64,000 bases of DNA. Source: Microbacterium ulmi (lineage in GTDB: Bacteria > Actinomycetota > Actinomycetes > Actinomycetales > Microbacteriaceae). The notes below the pieces were generated by a model. The model saw nothing but the letters and a program-made list of their open reading frames with translations, did not search any database and was not told the origin of the DNA. The position numbers and the translations under genes are program-made. This document shows positions 50,555 through 58,486 of this stretch, piece after piece; the stretch's first letter is position 1; the number at the start of each line of letters is the position of its first letter. Location of the stretch: positions 186,001 to 250,000 of the forward strand of contig NZ_JAAOZF010000002.1 in assembly GCF_011759705.1 (NCBI RefSeq), read 5' to 3'.

Positions 50555-51871
50555 ATGGACATGGACGCCGCGCTCGCACCCGGATCCGGTGCAGCAGTGT
50601 GGCGCGGCGACGAGGTCGAGGCCGTGGCGCAGTTCGTGCCCGATGCGTTGGATCTCGTCCTGGAGGTCGACGGCATGCTGGCGATCTTCGCCGCTGAGCG
50701 CTACTCGCGTGTCGATGCGATGCGGCGCGAGGCCGTCCGTGAGGCCGAGCTGCGTGGGTTGAGGGGCGATGTCGTCGAGCGCTCCGTGCGGCTGGAGATC
50801 GCAGCGGCACTGCGGATCACGGAACGCTCAGCGGGGATGCTGCTCGCCCGCGCGCAAGCGCTCGTCGAGCGCTACGCCGATGCCCTGGAGTCGCTGGGGC
50901 GCGGTCGGATGACCGAACGTCATGCCGAGATCCTCGCAGACGGCCTCGACGGCATCGATCCCGTGCTTCGAGAGCGATTGACGTCGGCCGCGGTGGAGCT
51001 GGCAGAGGCCGAGCCGGTCGGAGTGTTCCGTCGAAAGCTGGAGCACCTCATCGAGGATGCGCAGTCGGCGACCCTCGCACAACGACACGCGAAAGCGGTC
51101 GCGACGCGACGGGTCGCAGTGGAGACGCTCGCCGACGGGATGGCTCTTCTCGCCCTGTACGCTCCGGCGGTCGAAGTCCGTGCAGCCTTCGACCGCGCGA
51201 CCGCGATGGCCGGGGCGTTGAGGCAGGGCGACGGCGAGGCTCGCACGCTCGACCAGCTGCGCGCAGACGTGCTGTGCGACCTGCTCATCGACGGAACCAC
51301 GAGCAGTCATCCCAAGTCGGCGCGCGGCGTCCGCGCGAGCGTGGTCGTGACGGTGCCGGCGCTGTCGCTGCTCTCCGACGAGGCGGCGATGAACCGCGAA
51401 CCGGCCAGGGTGGAAGGCGTCGGACCCATCTCGATCGAGAAGGCCCGAGAGCTCTGCGGAGGTTCGCGCGACTGGATGAGAGTGCTCACGCACCCCGAGA
51501 CCGGGATGGTCGTCTCTGTCGGGCGGACGAAGTACCGCCCGCCCGCGGATCTGAGACGGCTCGTCAAGTGGCGCGCCGATCGTTGTCTCGCGCCCGGATG
51601 CGGCATCCCTGCCGATCGATGCGAGATAGACCACAGTCGAGCGTGGGCCGACGGCGGTGAGACCGCTCTGCAGAATCTGAACCCGTTCTGCACGGGGCAC
51701 CACGTCGTCAAGGGCCACGGATCGTGGACGGTGCGACAGCTCCCGGACTCGGGCGGTGTCATGGAGTGGATCTCGCCGATGGGCCGGAGATACCTCGTCG
51801 AGCCCGAGCGGCGGGTTCCGGTGTTTCGAGACACCGCACCGACCGCCCAGACGGCTGCTCCGCCGTTCTGA
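50555..51871 (+). CDS. DUF222 domain-containing HNH endonuclease (13E12 repeat family)
   Basis: A 438-residue protein: a DUF222 helical domain (residues about 25-300, with RGRMTERHAEILADGL) and a C-terminal HNH nuclease (CLAPGCG, CEIDHSRAWADGG, LNPFCTGHHVVKGHG). These occur in many copies in actinobacterial genomes and are thought to be mobile or selfish. It appears intact, and is preceded by an A/T-rich promoter and followed by a broken gene. Confidence 0.9.
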   Translation: MDMDAALAPGSGAAVWRGDEVEAVAQFVPDALDLVLEVDGMLAIFAAERYSRVDAMRREAVREAELRGLRGDVVERSVRLEIAAALRITERSAGMLLARAQALVERYADALESLGRGRMTERHAEILADGLDGIDPVLRERLTSAAVELAEAEPVGVFRRKLEHLIEDAQSATLAQRHAKAVATRRVAVETLADGMALLALYAPAVEVRAAFDRATAMAGALRQGDGEARTLDQLRADVLCDLLIDGTTSSHPKSARGVRASVVVTVPALSLLSDEAAMNREPARVEGVGPISIEKARELCGGSRDWMRVLTHPETGMVVSVGRTKYRPPADLRRLVKWRADRCLAPGCGIPADRCEIDHSRAWADGGETALQNLNPFCTGHHVVKGHGSWTVRQLPDSGGVMEWISPMGRRYLVEPERRVPVFRDTAPTAQTAAPPF

Positions 51872-51980
51872 GCCGACGTGCAATCGCCGATAATGCACAT
51901 TATGTCAGAACACGGAAGTCGGGGCGGCTGATCCGATCCCTCGACGAGGCGGAGCCCTGCTCCCCTTATGCTTCGATGTT

Positions 51981-52422
51981 GTGCTCATCTGGATCAACGG
52001 CGCGTTCGGTGCCGGTAAGACTCACACGGCGTTCGAGCTGCAGCGTCGGCTCGTCGGCGCGCATGTGGCCGATCCCGAACTTCGATGAGATCGTCGGCGG
52101 CCTGCGCTCGCGCGGCCTCGATGTGCGCCACTACGCGCTCCTTGCCAGCCCCGAAACCCTCCGCAAGCGGCTGAGCACTCGAATCGCCTTCCTCCGTTCA
52201 GGTCTCCGGCTTGAGACCTGGGCGATGAGTCAGATTCCGACCTGCGTCGCGGCACTGGCCCAGGACCGGTACGCGACCCATGTCGACACGGATCGCCGAA
52301 CCACAGATGACGTGGTCGAGTGGATCGCCGCAGACGCGGGCCTCGACCTCCAGGCACCGCGGCTCCACCCCGCGCGGTATCAGCTGCGGCGTCTTCAGCT
52401 CGGCATCCAGCACATCCGATGA
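51981..52422 (+). pseudogene. Remnant of a P-loop kinase-like gene (TmrB-type), internally deleted and frameshifted
   Basis: The first 35 codons from GTG 51981 give a P-loop N-terminus ([20 protein letters not shown]) ending at TGA 52086-52088. The rest, in another frame from about 52079, gives [20 protein letters not shown], then ETLRKRLSTRIAF and a C-terminal RYQLRRLQLGIQHIR. Intact relatives carry about 50 more residues between these parts, by family memory. The junction lies near 52078-52088. It was probably a nucleotide-binding, tunicamycin-resistance-like protein. Confidence 0.78.
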
Positions 52423-52435
52423 TGTGACCGGAGTG

Positions 52436-53119
52436 CTAGTCGCGCACGCTGTCGCGGTTGCCTGCGCTCCGCGTCCACACGTAGTGCACGACGCCGGAGG
52501 GTGACGCGGTCACCTCGATGTCGAAGCGGGTCTCGAGGCTCTCGAGGCCGTCCCACAGCCGCACGCCCCGCCCCAGGATGATCGGGACCACGACGATGTG
52601 CAGATGATCCACGAGATCCGCGTCGAGGAACTCGCGCACGACGGTGGGGCCTCCGCCCAGGCGCACGTCGAGCCCGCCGGCGTGATGGGATGCCAACGCA
52701 AGGGCGTCCGCGGGCGAGAGCTCGCGGAACAGGAAGGTCGTCTCGCCCACCGTGATGTCGGGGCGCGCGTGGTGGGTGAGTACGACGACGGGCGTGCGGA
52801 AGGGCGGCTCCTCTCCCCACCAGCCTCGCCAGGACTCGTCCTCCCACGGCCCCTGCTGTGGTCCGAACTTGCGTCGGCCCATGATCTCGGCTCCGATTCC
52901 CTGCCAGGATGCCGCGGCGAAGGCATCATCGACGCCGCGCGTGCCGGTTCCCTTCGACTCCGCGGCGTGTCCCAGCGCGTCGACGAAGGCGTGCGTCGGG
53001 AAGAACCAGTCCATCAGCCTCTGGCCGGCGTGACCGAACGGCGTCTCGAGTGACTGCCCCTCCCCCGTCGCGAACCCGTCCAGCGACACGGCGATGTTAT
53101 GCACTCTGAGCTTCGTCAT
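52436..53119 (-). CDS. Dihydrofolate reductase family protein (RibD C-terminal domain)
   Basis: A 227-residue protein of the RibD C-terminal fold: NIAVSLDGFATGEGQSLETP, cut to its first strand, then EIMGRRKFGP, VVVLTHHARPDI and the NADPH-binding LGGGPTVVREFLDADLVD, followed by a VVPIILGRGVRLW strand. Such stand-alone proteins are reductases of unknown substrate, unrelated to folate supply. Ends 13 bases from the pseudogene. Confidence 0.87.
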   Translation of the reverse strand: MTKLRVHNIAVSLDGFATGEGQSLETPFGHAGQRLMDWFFPTHAFVDALGHAAESKGTGTRGVDDAFAAASWQGIGAEIMGRRKFGPQQGPWEDESWRGWWGEEPPFRTPVVVLTHHARPDITVGETTFLFRELSPADALALASHHAGGLDVRLGGGPTVVREFLDADLVDHLHIVVVPIILGRGVRLWDGLESLETRFDIEVTASPSGVVHYVWTRSAGNRDSVRD

Positions 53120-53245
53120 GCGCTCATGATCACACGTGGAGAAGTCGCTGCGTCAACTCAGCACTCCGACGAGCGTGTGAAGGTCGAAGCCACCGTCTGA
53201 TTCTGCCCGACGCCCCATCGCTGACGGATCTCCCCGATTCGTGTA

Positions 53246-53251
53246 TTGACA
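53246..53251 (+). promoter_or_regulatory. -35 element of the membrane protein-GntR operon
   Basis: TTGACA, a perfect consensus and rare in this window, 59 bases before GTG 53305. A -10 near 53269-53275 (CATCAT) is weak. Confidence 0.45.
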
Positions 53252-53275
53252 GGTTGGTACACCAGGCAACATCAT

Positions 53276-53293
53276 GTATCAACTGAGCGATAC
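53276..53293. promoter_or_regulatory. Operator candidate for the GntR regulator
   Basis: GTATC-8-GATAC, a symmetric pair of 5-bp arms between the promoter and the Shine-Dalgarno AGGAGG (53294-53299) of the operon. Confidence 0.45.
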
Positions 53294-53304
53294 AGGAGGC
53301 CGCT

Positions 53305-54240
53305 GTGGCGGGAGTCGCGTTGGTCGGGTACGTGCTCGCGGTCGTGCTGGCTGTCGTCATCGTCTGGATAGTCGCGCGGCGACGCCCGCAGGGCGACGAG
53401 ACGGTGCCCCCACCGGTTCGGGCTCTCCTCTCGGCTGCCAGGCGACGCGCGACACTCGCTGTGATTGCCGCCGCCGTCGCGATCGTCGCAGCCTTCGTCG
53501 CCTCGTACTCGCTCCCCGCGCTTCTGGGTCTTCCCTTCCTGCTGTCGCCCGCAGTCGGCGCCACTGCGGGTCTGCTTCTCTATGCCGCGATCCCGCCTCG
53601 CGCCGCGGTCGTCGAGGCCGACCGCGTTCGCGACGCATCCTTGACACCGCGCACGCCCGTCTCGTACCTCCCTCGAGCGGGTGCGATCCTCTTGGCTATC
53701 CTCGTCGTCGCTCAGACCGCCTTCGTGCTCTTCACCGGCTTCACCTCGAGTCCCGACGACTCGGGGCGCTACCGGGCGATCGCGTTCCAGGTCGGCGACG
53801 TCGGCTCGGTGAGCACTCCCTACGCAGGCTGGTTCTACGGCATCCCGCTCCTCGTCGCCACGGCGATCCTGACGGCGGCGACATTCGTCGCGCTCTGGCG
53901 GGTCAGCTCGACGCCCGCACTCCCCGACTCCGACCTCGCCGAGGTCGATGCGGGATGGCGTCGTGCGACGAATCGCATCATCGTCGCGATCAGCGCGGCT
54001 GCGGTTCTGCTGCAGTTCGGCGGGGTCGCGGTCCAATCGGGACTGACGCTCCGGAACGCGGCCTACAACAGCGGCCTCCTCGTCTGGAGCAACACGGGGG
54101 TGTTCTTCGGATGGGCCGGCGTGCTCATGCTGATCGGCAGCGTCGTCGGCCTGACTCTCGCTCTGCTGTGGGCGCTCACGCTGCCGGACCTCGCGGTCGA
54201 CCGCACCTCTCCGCATCGCGTCGAGGCGGTCGCGCCGTGA
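53305..54240 (+). CDS. Multi-spanning membrane protein of unknown function
   Basis: A 311-residue protein with about seven hydrophobic helices, at roughly residues 3-22, 47-66, 70-92, 125-145, 170-195, 225-245 and 262-288, and few charged residues between them. I do not recognise the family. It is cotranscribed (GTGA overlap) with a YtrA-like GntR regulator, a link usual for ABC or drug-resistance membrane proteins. AGGAGG precedes GTG 53305. Confidence 0.82.
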   Translation: MAGVALVGYVLAVVLAVVIVWIVARRRPQGDETVPPPVRALLSAARRRATLAVIAAAVAIVAAFVASYSLPALLGLPFLLSPAVGATAGLLLYAAIPPRAAVVEADRVRDASLTPRTPVSYLPRAGAILLAILVVAQTAFVLFTGFTSSPDDSGRYRAIAFQVGDVGSVSTPYAGWFYGIPLLVATAILTAATFVALWRVSSTPALPDSDLAEVDAGWRRATNRIIVAISAAAVLLQFGGVAVQSGLTLRNAAYNSGLLVWSNTGVFFGWAGVLMLIGSVVGLTLALLWALTLPDLAVDRTSPHRVEAVAP

Positions 54241-54623
54241 TCGCTCTCGACCCGGGAAGCGCCGTCGTCCCGTTCGAGCAGATCCGGAGCCAGCTCGCCG
54301 ACCTCATCCGCTCGGGAGGCCTCGCAGGCGGTCAGCGATTGCCATCGATCCGTCAGCTCGCCGCCGACCTCCGCGTCGCACCGGGCACGGTCGCGAAGGC
54401 GTACACGATGCTCGAATCGGACGACCTGATCGAGAGCAGCCGGACGCGCGGCACCCGCGTCGCCCTCGGCAAGGTGCATGCCGAGGAGGTTCAGCGCGCG
54501 GCGAAGACGTTCGTGGACGCGGTCGGCGGGCTCGATCTCGAGCAGGCTCTCGGCGCCGTGCGCGCCGCCTGGCTCGCGATTCCGCCGGCCTCGGACGCCC
54601 GCGACGGCGTGCTCGACTTCTGA
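54237..54623 (+). CDS. GntR-family regulator, YtrA subfamily
   Basis: A 128-residue protein: a GntR winged HTH (VPFEQIRSQLADLI, then LPSIRQLAADLRVAPGTVAKAY and RTRGTRVA) and a short C-terminal helical tail typical of YtrA proteins. It lacks a large effector domain. It likely represses its own operon; the palindrome at 53276-53293 is a candidate site. GTG start overlaps the membrane-protein stop. Confidence 0.88.
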   Translation: MIALDPGSAVVPFEQIRSQLADLIRSGGLAGGQRLPSIRQLAADLRVAPGTVAKAYTMLESDDLIESSRTRGTRVALGKVHAEEVQRAAKTFVDAVGGLDLEQALGAVRAAWLAIPPASDARDGVLDF

Positions 54624-54628
54624 CCGCC

Positions 54629-55030
54629 CTACCATTCCGGCGCTGCGAGCTGCGCCAGCAGCTCCGCGTCATACCCCGAGCCCGAGAACTCGGCGATCCG
54701 CCCGGCCGCGACGCGATACATCGCGAACTGAGCGATGTTGACGTGTCGCCGGGTCGCCGCGACACCGCGGTAGTTGCCGAGGTGCGTGCCGCTCCCACGG
54801 ACGTGAGCCGCAATGCGGTCGTCTTCGACGACGAGCTGGATCCGTCGCCAGCGCCAATCTGGGAACGCGCGGAAGAGGTCGGCCTTGTCGTCGATCCACG
54901 CATCGGCTCCGCTGGGCAGGTGCGCGCGACGCACCGCGGGGGCGACGAACGAGCGGATCGCGTCGAGATCGTGGCGGTTGCACGCGTCGAGATACTCCGC
55001 GAACCACTCGCGCATCTCCCACGACTCCAC
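54629..55030 (-). CDS. SnoaL-like / ester cyclase (NTF2-fold) protein
   Basis: A 133-residue NTF2-like protein: WFAEYLDACNRHDLDAIRSF, here shortened in the family to Y-x-x-A-x-N-x-H-D-x-x-A, then DLFRAFPDWRWRRIQL, GTHLGNYRGVAATRRHV and a C-terminal RVAAGRIAEF. Members are cyclases, isomerases or binding proteins; no specific function can be given. GTG 55030 is chosen because GATAAT lies 6 bases upstream; ATG 55015 is possible. Confidence 0.72.
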   Translation of the reverse strand: MESWEMREWFAEYLDACNRHDLDAIRSFVAPAVRRAHLPSGADAWIDDKADLFRAFPDWRWRRIQLVVEDDRIAAHVRGSGTHLGNYRGVAATRRHVNIAQFAMYRVAAGRIAEFSGSGYDAELLAQLAAPEW

Positions 55031-55036
55031 CTGCCC

Positions 55037-55042
55037 ATTATC
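55037..55042 (-). promoter_or_regulatory. -10 element for the SnoaL-like gene
   Basis: GATAAT on the minus strand (5 of 6), 6 bases before GTG 55030; leaderless. Confidence 0.5.
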
Positions 55043-55110
55043 CGGGTGGTGCGGTGGGAGCCGGTCGGGGTGAGTATGGATGCATCGAGGCATCCGAGAG
55101 GGCTCAACCC

Positions 55111-55452
55111 ATGACGAAATACCTGATCTCATTCCCGAGCGGCGCGATGGTGATCCCCGAAGGGGACTTCCAGGCGGTCGTGGATGCTTCGCACGCCGTC
55201 GTGCGAGAGGCCAAGGATGCCGGCGTGTGGGTGTTCGGCGGCGGCATCGACGAGAGCGTCCCACCCGTCCTCGTGGACGCCGACGGCACCGCGACCGCGG
55301 GGACCTACCCCCAGACGCGGCAGATCGAAGGCGGCTACACGGTGCTCGAGCTGCCGTCGTACGAAGCGGCGGTCGAATGGGCGGCGAAGATCGCGGCCGC
55401 ATGCCGCTGCGCACAGGAGCTGCGCGCCTTCCAGTACGACCCGGAGAGCTGA
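55111..55452 (+). CDS. YCII-domain protein
   Basis: A 113-residue protein beginning MTKYLISFPSGAM and containing WVFGGGIDESVPPVLVDADG, typical of the YCII/DGPF family, with a C-terminal ELPSYEAAVEWAAKIAAACR helix. Family members are small enzymes or sigma-factor-associated proteins with unclear roles. GAGAGGG precedes ATG 55111. The MFS gene follows 38 bases later. Confidence 0.8.
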   Translation: MTKYLISFPSGAMVIPEGDFQAVVDASHAVVREAKDAGVWVFGGGIDESVPPVLVDADGTATAGTYPQTRQIEGGYTVLELPSYEAAVEWAAKIAAACRCAQELRAFQYDPES

Positions 55453-55475
55453 GCCGGCGCGCCAACCGGCGGGCA

Positions 55476-55481
55476 TAGGCT
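55476..55481 (+). promoter_or_regulatory. -10 element for the MFS transporter at 55491
   Basis: TAGGCT, 9 bases before GTG 55491. Confidence 0.45.
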
Positions 55482-55490
55482 GGGAGGGCC

Positions 55491-56822
55491 GTGACCGCCG
55501 CTCCCCTCACCTCCGCGCCCTCGTGGCGGGCGTGGCTGATCTGGGGAGTGAGCGTCGCGGCCTACGTCCTCGCCGTGACGAACCGCACGTCGCTGTCGGC
55601 GGTCGGCGTCGACGCGGCCGAGAGGTTCATGGCGGATGCCTCGACTCTGTCGATGTTCGCCGTTCTCCAGCTCGGCGTGTACGGCGCGATGCAGATCCCG
55701 GTCGGGCTCCTCCTCGACCGGCACGGAGCGCGGCCCATCATCACGATCGGCATGGTGCTGATGGCCGTCGGGCAGCTCGTCATGGCCCTCTCCCCCAACG
55801 TCGGCGTCGCGATCGCGGCGCGGATGCTGCTGGGTGCGGGAGACGCCGCAGTCTTCCCGAGCGTGCTGCGCCTGATCGCGACGTGGTTTCCCGCACAGCG
55901 CGCACCCGTCATGGTGCAGCTCACGGGTCTCGTCGGCCAGAGCGGCCAGATCCTGGCGATCGTCCCGCTCGCGGCGCTCCTGCACGCGACGTCGTGGTCG
56001 ATCGCGTTCGGCAGCGTCGCGGGGCTCGGCATCCTGTTCGCGATCCTCGTCGCCCTCCTCGTCCGCAACCATCCGCCGGACCGGGATGCCGATGTCTCGG
56101 TCGACACCGACACGGGCACGATCCGCGTCGTGACGTCGGCGGTCGACACACGCGTCGGCATCCGGGCGGCGTGGGCGCACCCTGGCACGCGCCTCGCGTT
56201 CTGGTCGCACTTCACGACCCCCTTCGCCGGCACGGCGTTCGTCATGCTGTGGGGCATGCCGTTCCTCACGGCGGGCGAAGGGCGCACCCGCGCGGAGGCC
56301 TCGTCGATCATGCTGCTGTTCGTCGTCGGCGGCATGGTGCTGGGGCCGGTGATGGGTGCGCTGTCGGGCCGCGTCCCGCATCTGCGGTCGAGGGCTCTCG
56401 TGCTCCCCACGATCGCCGTGCAGGTCATCGTGTGGCTCGTCGTGATCGCCTGGCCCGAGCCCGCGCCGCTGTGGCTGCTGCTCGCTCTCGCGCTGGCCCT
56501 CGCGACAGGGGGCCCGGCATCCATGATCGCGTTCGACCATGCACGCACGCACAACCCGAGCCATCGCCTCAGCACGGCGACCGGCATCACGAACTCGGGC
56601 GGCTTCCTCGCGGGACTGCTCGCGATCTTCCTCATCGGCGTCGCGCTCGATCTTCAGGGCGCGGGGACTCCGTCGACCTACAGCCTCGAAGCGTTCCGCC
56701 TCGCCTTCCTGACGCAGGTGCCGTTCTGGGTGCTGGGCTGGATCTTCATCGTCATCGAGCGCAGGAAGACGCGTGCCCTGCTGGGCCTCGATCGCCCGCG
56801 TCGCGCGCGCGACGTGCGCTGA
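55491..56822 (+). CDS. MFS transporter
   Basis: A 443-residue major facilitator with twelve predicted helices. The loop 2-3 signature is GLLLDRHGARP, and the fourth helix region LLGAGDAAVFPSVLRLI resembles nitrate/nitrite and hexuronate-type (ACS-like) MFS proteins. Substrate unknown. A charged loop with DRDADVSVDTDTG lies between helices 6 and 7. GTG start. Confidence 0.85.
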   Translation: MTAAPLTSAPSWRAWLIWGVSVAAYVLAVTNRTSLSAVGVDAAERFMADASTLSMFAVLQLGVYGAMQIPVGLLLDRHGARPIITIGMVLMAVGQLVMALSPNVGVAIAARMLLGAGDAAVFPSVLRLIATWFPAQRAPVMVQLTGLVGQSGQILAIVPLAALLHATSWSIAFGSVAGLGILFAILVALLVRNHPPDRDADVSVDTDTGTIRVVTSAVDTRVGIRAAWAHPGTRLAFWSHFTTPFAGTAFVMLWGMPFLTAGEGRTRAEASSIMLLFVVGGMVLGPVMGALSGRVPHLRSRALVLPTIAVQVIVWLVVIAWPEPAPLWLLLALALALATGGPASMIAFDHARTHNPSHRLSTATGITNSGGFLAGLLAIFLIGVALDLQGAGTPSTYSLEAFRLAFLTQVPFWVLGWIFIVIERRKTRALLGLDRPRRARDVR

Positions 56823-56867
56823 GGCGTCGTTCGCGCGCGGTCGCGATGCCGCGGCATCCGTTCGAGT

Positions 56868-57017
56868 TCACGCGTCCTGCAGACGCTGCAGCTCGCGAGC
56901 GATGTCGTCGATGAAGGCGTTGCAGCCCGCGATCGTCGCGGCCACCTGCTCGTCGGAGAAGTCGTCGCGGTCCTTCTCGACCACGCGGCCGTCTTCGACA
57001 ACGCCGCGTGTATTCAA
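56868..57017 (-). CDS. Small hypothetical protein (49 residues), possibly TTG-started
   Basis: This frame has almost only G/C at third positions over the last 40 codons. It encodes DDFSDEQVAATIAGCNAFI and IARELQRLQDA, a soluble helix-rich peptide. TTG 57017 is the only plausible start after the upstream stop; TATTTT lies 9 bases before it. It could instead be the tail of a lost longer gene. I do not recognise it. Confidence 0.45.
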   Translation of the reverse strand: MNTRGVVEDGRVVEKDRDDFSDEQVAATIAGCNAFIDDIARELQRLQDA

Positions 57018-57026
57018 CCACTCAGT

Positions 57027-57032
57027 AAAATA
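57027..57032 (-). promoter_or_regulatory. -10 element for the small gene at 56868-57017
   Basis: TATTTT on the minus strand, 9 bases before TTG 57017. Confidence 0.35.
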
Positions 57033-57072
57033 CCGCTCGGTCGAATACGACGCACGTGTCGGATGCCGTGGC

Positions 57073-57078
57073 TAGCGT
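57073..57078 (+). promoter_or_regulatory. -10 element for the reductase at 57086
   Basis: TAGCGT, 7 bases before ATG 57086; leaderless. Confidence 0.5.
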
Positions 57079-57085
57079 GGGCGTC

Positions 57086-57655
57086 ATGCCTCGCGTGATC
57101 TTCTACACGGCTACGACGCTCAACGGCTTCCTCGCCGACGCCGACGACTCGCTCGACTGGCTCTTCGCGGTGCCGGGAGCAGACGACGGCGGAGACGGCT
57201 TCACCAGGTTCCTCGACGGTGTCGGAGTCCTCGTGCAGGGCTCGTCGACGTACGAGTGGGTCGTCGCGCACGAAGATCTCATCGCCCACCCGGAGAAGTG
57301 GCCCGGCTACTACGGCGATCGCCCGACGTGGGTCTTCACGACGCGTTCGCTGCCGGCCGTGCCCGGCGCCGATCTGCGGTTCGCATCCGGACCCGTCGCC
57401 CACCACTGGCCCGCGATCCGCGACGCGGCGGGCGGGCGCGACGTGTGGGTCGTCAGTGGCGGCGATCTCGCGGGGCAGTTCGCCGATGCCGGACTGCTCG
57501 ACGAGATCCGCGTGTCGGTCGCGCCCGCGACGCTGCGCGGAGGAAAGCCTCTGCTGCCGCGAACGCTCGGGGCCGACCGGTTGAAGCTCGAGTCGGTCCG
57601 TCAGGGCGGCCCGTTCGCCGAGCTGACGTACTCGGTGGGGCCGATCGCGACCTGA
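57086..57655 (+). CDS. Dihydrofolate reductase family protein (RibD C-terminal domain)
   Basis: A 189-residue protein of the same fold as the gene at 52436 but only distantly similar. It has VIFYTATTLNGFLADADDSLDW, whose D-S-L-D-W ending is typical of bacterial YyaP/YwjB-like members, VQGSSTYEW, WVFTTRSLPAV and VWVVSGGDLAGQFADAGLLD for NADPH binding. Substrate unknown. Start fixed by the TAGCGT box. Confidence 0.87.
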   Translation: MPRVIFYTATTLNGFLADADDSLDWLFAVPGADDGGDGFTRFLDGVGVLVQGSSTYEWVVAHEDLIAHPEKWPGYYGDRPTWVFTTRSLPAVPGADLRFASGPVAHHWPAIRDAAGGRDVWVVSGGDLAGQFADAGLLDEIRVSVAPATLRGGKPLLPRTLGADRLKLESVRQGGPFAELTYSVGPIAT

Positions 57656-57695
57656 ACAGATAGCGGCGCGCGCGACGGCACGCCCGTCGAGCCCG

Positions 57696-58457
57696 TCAGG
57701 ACCCCAGCGGTGCGACGTCGACCCAGTCGGGGTGCTTCGCGACGCGGTCGTCGCCGGACGACGTGCCCGTGAGCCGCCGCCGCACCCACGGTCCCACATG
57801 GTCGCGGTAATAGGCCGCACCGCGGGGGCGGGCGGCATCCGCGATCGGCGGCAGCGACCACCACGCGGCCGGCGGCTCGAGACCGAGGGACGACAGCACA
57901 CGCGCGGCGACGCGGTGATGTCCGCGCGCGTTCATGTGGAGGCGGTCCTCCGACCAGTAGCCCGGCGTCGACAGTTCGCGGTCGGGCCAGTTGAGGGCGC
58001 GCAGGATGTCGGGGCGGTCTGCGATGCGCGCGACGACGCCGGCCGAGAGCAGGTCGCCGCGGCGCTGCACGACGCTGCTCAGGGGTATCTGAGCGGGGTT
58101 CGCGCCCGAGAGCAGGATGAGCTGAACGCCCTCCTCGTCGCAGCGCGCGATGACCCTGTCGAACGCCTCGACGACGTGTGCGAGCGATGTCCGGGGCCTC
58201 AGCATGTCGTTGCCGCCGCCGTTGAACGACAGATGCGTCGGCCCGAGTGCGAGCGCAGGCTCCAGCTGCTGCTCGACGATGGGCCACACGAGCTTGCCGC
58301 GGATCGCCAGATTCGCATACTCGATGGTCTCGCCCGTCGCATCGGCCCAGCCCTGGGCGACGAGATCCGCCCAGCCGCGCACGCGGCCGTCGGGAAGCTC
58401 GTCGCCGACGCCTTCCGTGAAGGAGTCGCCGATCGCCACATATCGCACCGCTGCCAC
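57696..58457 (-). CDS. SGNH/GDSL-family hydrolase (paralogue of 25413-26306)
   Basis: A 253-residue SGNH hydrolase: AIGDSFTEGVGDELPDG, NLAIRGKLVWP, NGGGNDM and DRLHMNARGHHRVA with catalytic Asp/His. It aligns along its length with the protein at 25413, including a C-terminal GPWVRRRLTGTSSGDD segment. No signal peptide. The GTG start follows TAGGCT by 6 bases. Confidence 0.86.
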   Translation of the reverse strand: MAAVRYVAIGDSFTEGVGDELPDGRVRGWADLVAQGWADATGETIEYANLAIRGKLVWPIVEQQLEPALALGPTHLSFNGGGNDMLRPRTSLAHVVEAFDRVIARCDEEGVQLILLSGANPAQIPLSSVVQRRGDLLSAGVVARIADRPDILRALNWPDRELSTPGYWSEDRLHMNARGHHRVAARVLSSLGLEPPAAWWSLPPIADAARPRGAAYYRDHVGPWVRRRLTGTSSGDDRVAKHPDWVDVAPLGS

Positions 58458-58463
58458 TGCGAC

Positions 58464-58469
58464 AGCCTA
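58464..58469 (-). promoter_or_regulatory. -10 element for the second SGNH hydrolase
   Basis: TAGGCT on the minus strand, 6 bases before GTG 58457. Confidence 0.5.
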
Positions 58470-58486
58470 CGACCAGGCCACGCGCA

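Noticed and set aside
53130..53564. Minus-strand open frame upstream of and overlapping the membrane protein gene
   Set aside because: Low-complexity Ala/Arg/Thr translation antisense to the hydrophobic coding sequence.
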